A program made the translations under genes and the position numbers. The notes under the pieces are model-generated. The model had not been told where the DNA came from and searched no databases. It worked only from the letters and a program-made list of their open reading frames with translations. 64,000 nt of DNA from Amorphophallus konjac (Eukaryota > Streptophyta > Magnoliopsida > Alismatales > Araceae), in assembly GCA_022559845.1 (NCBI GenBank), contig CM040121.1, forward strand, positions 512,286,566 to 512,350,565, written 5' to 3'. The stretch's first letter is position 1. Each line of letters begins with the position of its first letter. Positions 24,501-35,900 of this stretch are shown here, piece after piece.

Positions 24501-25236
24501 GTTATACGACTATTACTGTTTACTGAATCAATATTGGAACTATTTTACTGTTCACTGAAATTATTGTTACTGCTCATTTAACTGATATTGAATTTACTGT
24601 TGTTACATTTTTACTGTTACCTCATGGTAAATATTTTACTGGAATCATTAGTTAATGTTTATAAATGATGAATCCTTATTTACTTTGTCACGGGTATGAT
24701 AAATTTTAATGTACATGCTTTCTTTGTCAAATGATAATAGAATGACCTTATGAAATATATTACTGTAAATCATTTTGAATATGTTGATACATATTTTGAC
24801 CGGGGACTATACTTAGTCTCTTACTGGGTCTATTAGTAGACTCACCCCGTTGAACAATTACAGGAGAAGCGGTAGAAGAAAGCGAGGAGTGATCTCGCAG
24901 TGTTTTGACCGCGGCTCGAATTTTACTACCAGTCTTTATCTTAGGTGGTTATGTTATGAATTATGTTTTATGTAAAAGAAAAAAAATGTGTGAAATTTAG
25001 ATTTGTAATAAAAGACTTGTGAAATTGTTATCTTTATTTTTATCTATGTGGATGCAGTCATTTGACTGTAAGCTGATGAATTGAGCATTTTCATTTCCGC
25101 TGCAATGATATCTCAGTGTTTATGTGAAATTCTCAATCGCAATTGTACCGCTTAGGTTGTTCCCACTGTGACGTCTCGACCGGGATCCGACGGGAGTCTT
25201 TACGGCTGGACCGGGTCTCCGAGTCGGGGTGTCACA
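21504..25236 (+). mobile_element. Probable solo LTR, chromovirus Tekay/Del style, 3.7 kb
   Basis: The insertion starts TGTAACACC and ends GGTGTCACA, near-perfect inverted ends typical of Tekay/Del LTRs. It contains no coding region. A TATA box lies at 22147-22153 (CTATAAATAG), which suggests plus orientation. Downstream is about 2.7 kb of AT-rich sequence. A very GC-rich island of about 55 bp (21838-21895) sits in otherwise AT-rich DNA upstream of the TATA. It separates E2 protease sequence (right) from the E2 pro-pol linker (left). No clean 5-bp duplication is visible: GATTA precedes and CACTA follows. E2 coding sequence seems to be missing between the two sides, which suggests a deletion at the insertion flank. 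Confidence 0.6.
22147..22153 (+). promoter_or_regulatory. TATA box of the 3.7-kb LTR
   Basis: TATAAAT within CCCCTATAAATAGATGGG, the best core promoter match in the LTR. Confidence 0.55.
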
Positions 25237-26085
25237 CACTACCTTTGTCGGCTAAGGATACCTCGTCCGAAGATGGCATTATAGGCCGACATCCCCTTGA
25301 TCACGATGAAGTCAACCATGACGGTAACGATTTTGAGAGGGGTGCCGATGGTGACCGATAGGCTCAGGGTTCCCTCGGGATAGGTTGTCTGGCCGTTGAA
25401 CCCACAAAGGGGGGTTCAAACTGGGCAGAGCTTGGAGGGATTTTCACACATCTTGAGGAAGCATTCGTACAAAAGTACATCAGGGGCACTACCATTGTCG
25501 ACCAGTATCATGTCTATGTTACAATGGTTTATAGTAGCCGATACCACAAGAGCGTCATCGTGCGAGGTAGATAACCCTTCCAGGTCTTGGTCGGAGAATG
25601 CCAAGACCTGCTGCTCGGTCGCTGGTGGGGCTTTGGGGGGCTCGGAGGCCCTACTTACCCATTCATCATGACGCTTTCTTCCTCGGCTACTTTCTCCTCT
25701 TGATGTCGCGCTGCCAGAAATGACGTTGATGTGGACCCCGCGAGGTTGATTGTCAATCTCCTCTAGAATGCCACGGTCTTCCTTCGGGCACTCGGACACG
25801 TATCGAGATAAGTCTCCTTGGCGTACGAGACGCTCGATCTCGTCTTTAAGTTGGTGATGATCTTCGGTATGGTGCCCGTGGTCGTTGTGGAACTGGCAAT
25901 ATTTTCGTCGATTGCGACGCTTGGCCTTTATAGGCTTGGGTTGGCGGAGAATGTCAGAGCCTTTGATGTCTTCGTATATCTCGTAGATGGGAGCGGATAG
26001 AGGAGTGTACCGCTCGTATTTTCGAGGGGGCTCCCTTCGGTCCCCGTCTTGATTCCGCCGTTTTCCTTGGCCCGAGGCTTGCTCG
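25237..26085 (-). pseudogene. E2 gag C-terminus and protease, cut by the assembly gap
   Basis: On the minus strand a frame emerges from the run of N. It holds an RRKYCQFHNDHGHHTEDHH segment, the degenerate gag knuckle region usual for Tat elements, then ERLVRQGDLSRYV, a charged linker, and the protease core MILVDNGSAPDVLLY. The protease active site is DNGS where Asp-Thr/Ser/Gly-Gly is typical. A TAG (CPV-stop) near 25416 breaks the frame. Protease sequence then continues (VDFIVIKGMSAYNAIFGR) up to the LTR-like insertion at 25236. The gag capsid region and everything upstream lie in the gap. Confidence 0.75.
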
Positions 26086-26185
26086 NNNNNNNNNNNNNNN
26101 NNNNNNNNNNNNNNNNNNNNNNNNNNNNNNNNNNNNNNNNNNNNNNNNNNNNNNNNNNNNNNNNNNNNNNNNNNNNNNNNNNNNN
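26086..26185. other. Assembly gap (100 N)
   Basis: Exactly 100 N, a conventional placeholder, so the true length is unknown. The E2 gag N-terminus, its PBS and part of an LTR probably fall here. Confidence 0.99.
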
Positions 26186-27118
26186 GGAGGAGGAGGAGGG
26201 ACAATGCTCTGTTTAAAAAGACCAAGGAAGAACTCAAGCATGCAAAGATGAACTTGAAAGATCAAAAACAAAAGTACTCCCTTGACTGGAAGATGGATGG
26301 ACGTGGGAAGCAACTCCTCCTGGATGAAGATGGCTCCTGGGTTCGGCAGCACTTCGTCGTGAATCAAAAATCTCCCCCCTTGATTATGAAATCAAAGGTT
26401 CTATTTATAGACCTTCAAAACTCATGGGTCGAGTTGAAGATAAATCAGCCAAGAAAGGAGGATAATCCTTAGCAAATCTTTGAGGATAATATCAACAAGA
26501 GTCCAAAGAAACAAACGAGAGGTCCTGAGGATTAGAATTGAAGGAGATAACGCCAATCCAAAACCCTATCTCGTCCACGGAGTAGCAGAGAAAAGGCCTG
26601 AACTGTCAGGACTCTCTGAAGGAAGTAACGGTTGCACGATAGACCGCCACTTGGAAGTAACGCATCAAGGCATCACCGTCATTTCAACCCTATCCAAAGG
26701 ACAAGCTCGACGGGAAGAAGATCAAAACAATAGGACTCTGCAAGTAAGTAACGGCCATGGAAAAGGGCGTCATAATAAAAAAAACGGCTAGAGAGTAGAC
26801 CGTTATTATCAAAGGACAACGAGGCCCTAAGTCTTGGGACTCTTCAAAGAGTAACGGCCTAGTCTTCATGCGTTATTATGAAATGACGCGCCTAGTCCAG
26901 ACCGTTATTATCATTGATTTTCAAGAAAATAGAATGGAGGGATTGCCAAGCTCTTGAACAAAGTGCCACCAGGAACCAGGTCTAATCCAGGAATTGAGAC
27001 CCAGAAAACAGGCTTCAACTGATTAAAAGGAATTCAATGAAGAGTGAACAACTCAGAGCATCATATTGAATAAATAAGGAGATGACCCGACTTATTGGGT
27101 ATAAAACGGGTGTCAACA
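26186..27118 (-). mobile_element. Partial LTR of a Tat-type element, minus orientation
   Basis: The right end on the minus strand reads TGTTGACACCCG, a usual Tat/Athila-style LTR start. A minus-strand TATA box (TCTATAAATAGA) lies at about 26400-26411. The body carries repeated TAACGGCC / CGTTATTAT motifs (26620-26910). These are similar in style to, but not the same as, those in the E3 LTR (53440-53770). The left end is lost in the gap. It could be the 5' LTR of E2, but no matching 3' LTR is seen near 12730-13250, so ownership is open. Its right end abuts chromovirus protease coding sequence. Confidence 0.55.
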
Positions 27119-30100
27119 GTGGAAGGTACCGTTCAGATTTTGGGTTGTGCGGCTCGGGTTTTATTTGATTCTGGCGCGTCTCATTCGTTTATTTCGGAGG
27201 ATTTCGCGTCGAGCGTCGAGGAGCCGGTGACCCAGTTGTCCTGTGATTTGGCAGTGGAGTTGCCTTCGGGTGATTTTATGGTCACTCCGTATTGCTTCGA
27301 CCAGGTTCCGGTGTGGATCGATGGGCGGAGTATGCCAGGCAGGTTGTATGCGTTGCAGCTTCGGGATTACGACGTGATTCTAGGCATGGATTGGCTCGAG
27401 ACTCATGGAGCGGTGGTGGATTGTGGGATGAAGAGGGTCTACTTCCAGCATCCGAGCAAGAGGACCTTCTATTTCCAAGGTATCCGTTCCACCTCTTCTC
27501 GATTCCTTATCTCTGCTATTCGAGCCCGTCGATTGCTTGATTCAGGTTGTCAGGGTTTTCTCGCGTCTGTGGTTGTGTCTGACCGGATGGAGCCGAATGT
27601 CGAGGACATTGCGGTGGTGTGCGAGTTTCCCGATGTTTTTCCTGAGGAGTTGCCTGGATTACCTCCCCAGCGGGAGATCGATTTCGTGATCGAGGTTGTA
27701 CCTGGTACGGGACCGTTGGCGAAGGCTCCCTATCGTATGGCCCCCGCTGAGTTGAGGGAGTTGAGGGCGCAGTTGCAGGAATTGTTGGCCAAGGGGTACA
27801 TTCGTCCGAGCTTTTCCCCTTGGGGTGCGCCCGTGTTGTTTGTGAAGAAGAAGGACGGTAGTCTGCGGTTGTGCATTGACTATCGGCAGCTGAATGAAGT
27901 GACCATTAAGAACAAGTATCCGTTGCCGCGGATTGATGATTTGTTCGACCAGCTTCAGTCTGCGCGGGTGTTCTCGCGGATTGATTTGCGGTCCGGTTAC
28001 TATCAGCTGAGAATTCGCGAGTCCGATGTGGAGAAGACTGCATTCAGTACGAGGTACGGGCATTATGAGTTTCTGGTGATGCCGTTTGGGCTCACCAATG
28101 CCCCAGCAGCCTTCATGGACTTGATGCAGAGGGTGTTTCATCCGTATTTGGACCAATTCGTGGTCATCTTCGTGGATGACATCCTTGTTTATTCGCGGTC
28201 TGCTGAGGAGCATGCGTACCATTTGGGTGTGGTGCTGCAGACGTTGCGAGATCACCAGTTGTATGCGAAGCTCAGCAAGTGCGAGTTTTGGCTCAGCGAG
28301 GTGCACTTTCTGGGGCACGTGATTTCTGGTGATGGCATTTCCGTGGATCCCGCCAAGGTCGAGGCTGTGATGCAATGGCCGAGGCCGAGGTCGGTGACGG
28401 AGATCCGGAGTTTCTTGGGGCTTGCGGGGTATTATCGCCGGTTTATCCAGGATTTTTCCCGCATTGCGACCCCGATGACGAGGCTCACGCGGAAGGATGT
28501 GCCTTTCGTTTGGTCCGAGGAGTGTGAGCAGAGCTTCAGTGAACTGAAGAGGTTGCTCACCTCGGCTCCGGTGTTGGTTTTGCCTTCTGGATCGGGAGGT
28601 TTTGTGGTGTGTACAGATGCTTCCGGCGTTGGATTGGGTGCTGTTCTAATGCAGCATGGTAGAGTGGTGGCTTATGCATCTCGGCAGCTAAAGCCCCATG
28701 AGGAGAACTACCCTACCCATGATCTTGAGTTGGCGGCGGTGATCTTCGCGCTGAAGATCTGGAGGCATTACCTGTACGGTGAGAAGTTCGAGGTGTTCAC
28801 TGACCATCAGAGTTTGAGGTATGTGTCCTCGCAGAGAGACCTGAACCTCAGACAAAGGCGTTGGATGGAGTTCATGAAGGACTATGACTTCACCCTGTCT
28901 TATCAGCCGGGCAGGATGAATGTCGTTGCCGATGCCTTGAGTCGGAAGGTGGCGGTCAGTACCTTGATGTTGAGGAAGTGGAGGCTCTGGGAACAGGTGC
29001 CCGAAGTATCCTTCAGGCTCAAGATTCCCCAGGAGCGAGGGTTGGCAGTGCTTGCGAGTCTGACTGTCACTCCTGCTATCCGTCGTCAGGTGACAGAGGC
29101 TCAGCATGCGGACCCTGAGTTGCCCCGGATTCTTGCGATGGCTGATGTGGAGCTCGGCGAGGACGGTGCTGCGAGGTTTCGTGGCAGGTTGTACGTCCCA
29201 GCGGAGGAGCAGGTTCGTCGTGCGGTGTTACGCGAGGCTCATGGGAGCAGGTACACTGTGCACCCGGGTGCGACGAAGATGTATCGGAACTTGCGGAGGC
29301 AGTTTTGGTGGCCTGGCATGAAGAGAGATGTCGCCGAATTTGTGGCCAGGTGCCTGATCTGTCAGCAGGTGAAGGCGGAGCATCAGCGACCAGGAGGTAC
29401 TCTCCAGCCCTTGGATGTTCCTGCTTGGAAGTGGGACCATGTGACCACAGATTTTGTGGTGGGGTTGCCAAGGACCCCGAGTGGGCAGGACAGTATTTGG
29501 TTACTGGTGGATCGGCTGACGAAGGTGACGCGGTTGCTTCCGGTCAAGGTCAGCTGGAGCGTGTCCAGGTTGGCTCGTCTTTATGTGGAGCGGATCGTTC
29601 CGTTGCATGGGGTTCCCATTTCGATCGTGTCGGATCGGGATCCGCGCTTCACTTCTGGATTCTGGAGGAGTTTCCAGCGAGCTCTTGGCACGGAGTTGGC
29701 TTTTAGCTCGGCGTATCATCCACAGTCAGATGGTCAGTCTGAGAGGACCATTCAGACTTTGGAGGACATGCTGAGATCCTGCTGCCTGGAATGGCAGGGG
29801 AATTGGATTCATCACCTACCGTTGGTGGAGTTTGCCTATAACAACAGCTATCATTCGAGCATCGGCATGGCTCCTTATGAGGCTCTGTATGGGCGTCCTT
29901 GTCGGACTCCGCTTGATTGGTTTGAGGTGGGTGAGCGTGTTTTGACGGGACCGGAATTGGTGCAGCAATGTGTGGATGTTGTGCACCTGGTTCGTCAGAA
30001 CATGTTGGCGGCCCAGAGTCGGCAGAAGAGCTATGCTGACCGTAGGCGGCAGCCTCTCGAGTTCGCCGTGGGCGATCATGTGTTCTTGAGAGTTTCTCCG

Positions 30101-30490
30101 ATGAAGGGGGTGATGCGTTTTGGACGGCGTGGGAAGCTGAGTCCCCGCTATATTGGTCCTTTCGCGATTGTGGAACGCATCGGTGAGGTTGCTTACCAGT
30201 TGCAGTTACCTCCTGAGTTGGCGTCGGTGCATGACGTGTTCGACGTCTCGATGTTGCGGAAGTATATGCCCGATGACTCTCATGTGCTCGAGTTTTCTGT
30301 TTGGCCTGAGGTGACTCCAGATCTTTCTCTCCCAGAGTTTCCGATCCGCGTGGAGGATAGGCGAGAGCAGCGCCTGCGGAACAAGGTCATTCCCTTGGTG
30401 AAGGTCGTGTGGCAACGACACTCTGGTGGTGAGGCTTCGTGGGAACGTGAGGACGAGATGCGTCAGCAGTTCCCGTATCTGTTTGAGTGA
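27119..30490 (+). CDS. E4 chromovirus (Tekay/Del) pol: protease, RT, RNase H, integrase, chromodomain; gag missing
   Basis: The frame is open from 27095; its first eight codons are LTR sequence, and element coding starts at about 27119. Counting from 27095: protease [11 protein letters not shown] (residue 24), RT with [10 protein letters not shown] and FVDD (359-362), RNase [10 protein letters not shown] (about 505), HHCC zinc finger CLICQ (about 752), integrase Asp in [19 protein letters not shown] and Glu in [10 protein letters not shown] (about 881), a GPY/F module ([18 protein letters not shown]), and a C-terminal chromodomain-like segment ending [16 protein letters not shown]. Chromodomains target integration to particular chromatin. 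The frame has no stop or shift in about 1120 codons, so the copy is young. Gag and the 5' LTR are absent because the frame begins abruptly at a foreign LTR, so it cannot move alone. Confidence 0.9.
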   Translation: MEGTVQILGCAARVLFDSGASHSFISEDFASSVEEPVTQLSCDLAVELPSGDFMVTPYCFDQVPVWIDGRSMPGRLYALQLRDYDVILGMDWLETHGAVVDCGMKRVYFQHPSKRTFYFQGIRSTSSRFLISAIRARRLLDSGCQGFLASVVVSDRMEPNVEDIAVVCEFPDVFPEELPGLPPQREIDFVIEVVPGTGPLAKAPYRMAPAELRELRAQLQELLAKGYIRPSFSPWGAPVLFVKKKDGSLRLCIDYRQLNEVTIKNKYPLPRIDDLFDQLQSARVFSRIDLRSGYYQLRIRESDVEKTAFSTRYGHYEFLVMPFGLTNAPAAFMDLMQRVFHPYLDQFVVIFVDDILVYSRSAEEHAYHLGVVLQTLRDHQLYAKLSKCEFWLSEVHFLGHVISGDGISVDPAKVEAVMQWPRPRSVTEIRSFLGLAGYYRRFIQDFSRIATPMTRLTRKDVPFVWSEECEQSFSELKRLLTSAPVLVLPSGSGGFVVCTDASGVGLGAVLMQHGRVVAYASRQLKPHEENYPTHDLELAAVIFALKIWRHYLYGEKFEVFTDHQSLRYVSSQRDLNLRQRRWMEFMKDYDFTLSYQPGRMNVVADALSRKVAVSTLMLRKWRLWEQVPEVSFRLKIPQERGLAVLASLTVTPAIRRQVTEAQHADPELPRILAMADVELGEDGAARFRGRLYVPAEEQVRRAVLREAHGSRYTVHPGATKMYRNLRRQFWWPGMKRDVAEFVARCLICQQVKAEHQRPGGTLQPLDVPAWKWDHVTTDFVVGLPRTPSGQDSIWLLVDRLTKVTRLLPVKVSWSVSRLARLYVERIVPLHGVPISIVSDRDPRFTSGFWRSFQRALGTELAFSSAYHPQSDGQSERTIQTLEDMLRSCCLEWQGNWIHHLPLVEFAYNNSYHSSIGMAPYEALYGRPCRTPLDWFEVGERVLTGPELVQQCVDVVHLVRQNMLAAQSRQKSYADRRRQPLEFAVGDHVFLRVSPMKGVMRFGRRGKLSPRYIGPFAIVERIGEVAYQLQLPPELASVHDVFDVSMLRKYMPDDSHVLEFSVWPEVTPDLSLPEFPIRVEDRREQRLRNKVIPLVKVVWQRHSGGEASWEREDEMRQQFPYLFE

Positions 30491-30545
30491 GTCTTCCTCT
30501 TCTTTCCCCGTTGGTTGTTCTCAATTTCGAGGACGAAATTCCGTA

Positions 30546-30557
30546 AGGGGGGAGGGC
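30546..30557 (+). other. Polypurine tract of E4
   Basis: AGGGGGGAGGGC lies directly before the LTR start TGTAATATCC and 56 bases after the pol stop. This is the plus-strand primer site. Confidence 0.8.
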
Positions 30558-31450
30558 TGTAATATCCCGGACCTTCCGGATCCTTCTTCGTGGGTCCCGG
30601 ATCTGGTTTTCAGAGCGTCCAGCTCTGTTGTGTCCGAAATTTCGTTTCGGACATCTTTCTTGTTCGGATCGGCGCGATCCGGAGTCGTTTCGGAGGCCCG
30701 GAGGCGTTCCGCGGTTTTTCCGTGTGTGTTTTCCGATTCCCGGCGTGTGTTTCGGCTTTTCCTTCGGACGCTCGCTGCGGGTTAACTGGGCCGTTCACCC
30801 GGGCACGAGTGGTACCGTTGCGATCGGTGCGTTCCGAGGATTCCAGAAATGTATTTTTCTATTTTTCGGTATTTTTCCGAAAATTCGGATTTTCTATAAA
30901 TCCTAATTCCTTTTTCTTTTTCTTTCCCTTTTCTCTTTCTTCTTCCTCCTCTCTCTCGCGACCGTGAGCCCCCTCTCTCTCCCTCTCTCCCATTCGGACG
31001 CGGCGAACCCCTCTCCGGCTACGGACGGCGGCGGGGCGACGGCGCGGACGCGTGGGCGACGGTGAGGCGATCTCGTGGGCGTGCGGCGAGCGTGGGAAGC
31101 GTGGGGAGTTCGTGAAGCTTCGAGCATTCTTCGTGATTCGTGATCAATCCGGCGGAGCATTCGCTCCATTGAGGTAGGGTGACGTTCCTTAGCCTCATGC
31201 CATTCTTTTCCGTGATTTATAGGCCGCGGGGAGGCCGAGAGGGGATCATTTGAGCGTTTTTTGGTTTTTCCATGATTTGGGGAGAGCTCGCCCGATCTAT
31301 GGATTCAATGCATGGATTCGTGTTTTGAGGGCCTAGAATCATGCTAGGGGTCCCCAGGGGTCTTCCCCTTTGTTTTCCCCCTCTCCTATGGAGGTATGGG
31401 GGCGTGGTTAGAATTTTTGGGCGTTCTTACCGTTTTCGGCCGCGGACTGA

Positions 31451-31478
31451 GAACGCGCTATACTCCAGTAGCGCGTTC
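31451..31478. repeat. Perfect 10-bp-arm hairpin in the E4 LTR
   Basis: GAACGCGCTA at 31451-31460 is the exact reverse complement of TAGCGCGTTC at 31469-31478, with an 8-base loop. Confidence 0.9.
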
Positions 31479-31543
31479 TTGGAGGTCGCGCTGCCCCGAC
31501 CGAGCGCGTTCATCGGAGAAGATGAACAGTTTGGCGGTTCGTG

Positions 31544-31732
31544 TCGCGCTATGGGGCCCTAGCGCGATCATCATTGTCGCGCTAGGAGGACCTAGCGCGA
31601 TGGTCCCTGTCGCGCTAGGTATCCCTAGCGCGATGGTCCGTGTCGCGCTATGGGGCCATAGCGCGACAACCCTTGTTGCGCTAGGGGACCCTAGCGCGAC
31701 ATGCCCTGTCGCGCTAGGTGGCCCTAGCGCGA
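31544..31732. repeat. Six 33-bp tandem units, each a 24-bp hairpin
   Basis: Left arms TCGCGCTA start at 31544, 31577, 31610, 31643, 31676 (TTGCGCTA) and 31709, a strict 33-bp period. Each is followed 16 bases later by the right arm TAGCGCGA. Loops are 8 bases and mostly G/C. Because 33 is divisible by 3 and the unit is palindromic, both strands stay open as short repeated peptide frames; these are not taken as genes. Confidence 0.92.
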
Positions 31733-32962
31733 TTTTGTTCGTTGTTGGGTGTTCCCCTTGGGCCGTGTGTGCGTCCCGGGCACCCCGTGGAGTTTCGTGA
31801 CCGTGTCTTTGGTGTCCGGAAGTCCCGTTTGCCTCGGTCAGGCGTTTGACCGTGGGCAATGCGTCTGTTTCTTTTCCGACCGTGGTCACCGTGCGACGGG
31901 GCTGGTGCGTGGGGTGATTCCCACACGTTGTCGGTTTCGGACGTTATTTTCCGTTGACTCGAGAGTCTACTCCTTCAGTGACCCTCCACTAGTCGTAGCC
32001 CACCAGTACGAGGTGCTGGTCTCACCTGGGAGTGGTGTACGGGCACCCACCTTTCGAGACGGTTTGTGGACCGGTTACCGTAGGCCCCTCGTCGTAGCCA
32101 GAGTCCGGCTGCGGGGGAAAACCGGTCAGAGGGCCAGACCTAGGACGCGTGGTCTGTGTGTGCACACGTGGTTGGGGGCGGTTGGACCCACGTCGACGGG
32201 CGTGACCCCAGCTAGTCACTTGTTTGTGGTTACTTGTGCGGTGTTTGCGCCTCGGGTAGGACCTACCACGTCAGGCGGTTCACCTGCGGTGCGGTATAAG
32301 ACGTCAGGGGACGCTACCGGCTGTGCTTCTAGTGGGTGGTACTCCTGTCGAGTACGGAGTGTTAGACTGTCAGTCGTGTGTTTCCGACCTTCGGGTTTGA
32401 CGGTTCGATCGTTGAGTTTCGGTCTTCTCGTACCGTGGCACGTGTGTCGGTTTGCGTGCCGTAGGGTCTAGTTCTGTAGAGTACAGGGCTTTCCTTTCCG
32501 AGGTACTTTCCTACCGCTAGAGTAGTGGTTTCTCATTTTTTGAGGTGGGGTTCGAGTGATCCCTACTGAGTCTTGTTCTGAGACTCATTCCCTGCGTGTT
32601 TTCACCGTGTTTCAGGTGAGGCGCCACCTTCGGGGAGCGCGTCAGGAGCGCAGCGTGGTGCGGGTGCCCAGAGGTAGTGCCAGAGGTCAGAGCCGGGGGA
32701 TGCCCCGTGTAGCTGTACTTTTCTTTCGTGTCACTGTACTAGTCGTGGACTGCTGTTATTATTGTTCTTTATTGTGGACCATGTAAATTGTTAATTTATT
32801 TCCTGCTTAATATTATAACTGTTTAATTTCTGCAATTATTTGTGATACTTGTGTAGTTTCCACACCATCCTTTTAACCCTTCCGAGTCTTCGGACTCGTG
32901 GGTGGCGGTACGAGTCTCGGGTTATCGGGCCTTCCCGGTAATCGGATTCTCGGGTCGTTACA

Positions 32963-35900
32963 ACGGTTCCCCGGGATGCAGCCGGTACCATTCATTTCTG
33001 GACGCTGGCCGCGCATTCAAGCCCGCTCGTGAATAATAGGAGGGAATGCAAGGATGACCAGGTGGAGAGGTATGTCCACCCTATCAGCCAGGAAAACGTG
33101 GTGCGCCCGTTGCTGGAGCCCGAGCTGAGGGATTGGGCGCTGGCTATCCGCCCGAGCGTGTTGGTGTTCCGGAAGGGAGACAACGTACTGCTGGAGCCGT
33201 ATTACCCTTTCCGATTTGGCCGCAACTTCGGGTATGACCAGCATATCCCTGCTTATCATGCGCAATTCGGCTTGCCTTCGCGGAACGTCCGGGGAAGTGC
33301 GGTCGCCGAGCACGCTAGAAGCTGGTGGGACTTCTTCCACCGGGCGGACTCTGCCTCCTTCAGGGTGCCAGCCCCGGGTCGCGCGCCCCGAGTGACCGAA
33401 GACTATATAAAGTGGTGGAATGCCCGGACGGCTTTCTATCGGTTGCACAAGACCGATTGTTGGGATGGCGCCGAAAGGAGATTCCTTAGCCGGCAACCGG
33501 TGCCAGTACTTGACATCGAGCCAGATCATCTTCTTCGGCTCAAGAACAGGCAAGAGAAGGAGGTGGCGACATATATGATAGCTCGTCGGGAAGCCCGGGA
33601 TAGGAGGCCGACGCCGAAAGTGGAGCTGCCTCCAGTGGCGAAGGACAGCTATCAGAAGACGCTGAGGGATCTGTGCCGGGTAGGGAGCGACCGTCTGGAC
33701 CTCATCAATTATCCATTCCCCATAGAGGAAGAGGGGACTCCTGCCAAGAGCTGGCGTCCGGAGAGAGACTTGGCCTGCCTGTATCGCACGTTCATGAGAT
33801 GGGAGGAGAGGAAGCCTGAGAATTACAAGGATACCACGTGGCTATATATCCTCCTCCGGGTGAATGGGATGAAGATTGAAGATGTGACGGCCTCCATCCT
33901 GGGCAAGCGCCTGCACATCCCTTATTATTATGCTGATGGGTGGGGCATGGACCACTTCAATCTTTTCTGTCACCTTTCTTCCAAGAAACATGCGGATCTG
34001 GCCAACCTCACGGACCGGTGTCAAACTATTGAGGACGTTTGTTGGCTAGTCCGGGAGGCGGCACGTCGGGACAAGGAGATATCCCTGAGCTACTGGCCGA
34101 TCACGCTGTGGCTGTACACTGGCCCTCATGGTATTCAGTTCCCTCTTGCTCTTCGGTTTTGTCCCTCAGTGCTGCGGCTTTCGCGGTGAGTTAGGTACTA
34201 ATGGTGTATGCATGTTCGTTCTTTCCCCTCTTTTCTTTGCAGACCATCCCGACAGCACGCAGATGGCCACGTACCGGAACCTCCTCCGGCTGGTGAAGAA
34301 GCCTGCGTATTTTGAAGCCGCGCCGCTGGCCCCGACCACGGCTCCTTTGCCTAAGGCAGCGAAGAGGCCCCGGGTAAAATCTCCCGTGAAGAAAGCGGTA
34401 GACGCCGCAAAGGTGGCCAAGCAGAGGGACACGAAGAGGAGAAAAACAGAGGCGGCCAAGGCCCCGACCGCCGTTCCTTCGGCGCCACGGGTCCCCTCTT
34501 TTGAGGAATTCGAGGTTGCCCGACCCGAGCCCAGCCAACCTGCCGGTCAGTACCTTCGACTATCGCCGTGTCTTTTAAGTCCCCCCTTTTATTTTCCATC
34601 TTGGAGCAGATCCCTAACACTTGAATGTTTTTTGCGTCCCAGCTCCTGTGGAAGAGCCCGTGCCCACACCTGTTCCTCACGCGAGGGAGCCTGCTCCTGT
34701 GCCCGCGCCTGACACGGGTGAAGCCGTGGCCATAGCAAAGTCGCCTGTTAAGGAGGCGTTGGCCGCTGCCAAGGTGGCCGGGCCGCAAGCGGCAAAGCGG
34801 AGGCGGGCTGAGGAATTCCTGGCTCCGACGGTAGCCGCTCCGGTGGCCCCCGTCCTGTCTTTTGAGGAATTTGAGGCTACCCGGACCGGGCCGAGTTACG
34901 GAGCTGGTGAGGTTCATCGGCCGCCTGCGTCGTCCGTGATTGATTTGCCCCCTGGGTTGGCCTCGCACTCGCGTGTGGCGACGATGCGCTTCTTCTCCGC
35001 GGGCGGCGCAAAGGAGCCGGCGCCTATGTCAATCCCGGGTGAGGGCAGGGCTGCAACTCCCGAGGAGGCTCTGCCCGTCGAGGAAGCCCGTGGGTCATCC
35101 AGGGCTGTAGGGGCCGAAGAGGGTATTTGTTTTGTCAGCCTAAACGACTTCTTTGTTTTCGGAGAGCCGACTGGGTTTGAGGTAATCCACTCTTTTCTTT
35201 TTGTGACAGGCACAGCAGAGGCCGTCGCTGGAATATTCGGACCCCGCGTGCAACCCCCGACGACGCTTCTATATGTGCGGAGGAAGCTGAAGTCCAGCGT
35301 ACCGGCCTCGTCTAGCCCGAGGGAGGGCACGCCAGCCATCGGCCTCGAAGTGGAGGCCCCTTTGTCGACAGAGCCTGCGGCAGTCGGGTCATCGTCGGGC
35401 GAAGAGGTAGACTACAATTATTCATCCGATGAAGCGGCTCCTGACGAGGGCGTGTCCGGGGCATCGGGGCCGCCCGAGCCGGTCTTCGGGGCCCCCTTAC
35501 TTGCTGGTTCCCCGAGCTCTGTGGGGAGGACTGCCGTAAGTGTGGGCTTGCTTGGGCCGGCTCCTTCATCTCCTTCTTGGTTACCTAATGACCTTTTCTT
35601 GTCAATCCTGGGTTTCAGGGGCTTGACTTGCCGGAGGCTGCGGAGGAGGGTGTCCCAATTGTGTCGATCGACCATCAGATAGGGATCGATGTGGGCTCGG
35701 GCAGACTAGCCCTTCTATTCGAGGCTCTTGAGCAAGAGTCGGCCGCAGGGGCTTCAAATATTTCCGAAGCGGCGGCCGAGCCTCTGGAGGAAGGAGAGAT
35801 TGCGCCCGCAGACCGCGTCCTTACGGGGGCTGAGGTAAGCAGGGTTTCATGGTTCTTCCCACTCCTCGCCCTTGCGTAAATCATTCCCGGCGACGGGCGG

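Larger units (their letters stand above)
30558..32962 (+). mobile_element. 3' LTR of E4 (2405 bp)
   Basis: It begins TGTAATATCCCGGACC directly after the polypurine tract and ends GGGTCGTTACA at 32962. Beyond that point, coding sequence of the E3 antisense gene resumes at once. A likely TATA (TTCTATAAATCC) lies near 30892-30899, followed by a pyrimidine-rich leader. The middle contains a 33-bp array of hairpin units (31544-31732) and a single longer hairpin (31451-31478). No 5' LTR partner is present in the window. Confidence 0.85.

Noticed and set aside
26186..27118. 3' LTR of E3
   Set aside because: Compared by eye with the E3 5' LTR (52582-53915), only the general style of the repeats agrees; the ends and body differ.
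31396..31889. Open frames on both strands with repeated VALGGPSA / ALGPPSAT peptides
   Set aside because: They arise from the 33-bp palindromic array (a multiple of three), lie in an LTR, and have no family resemblance.
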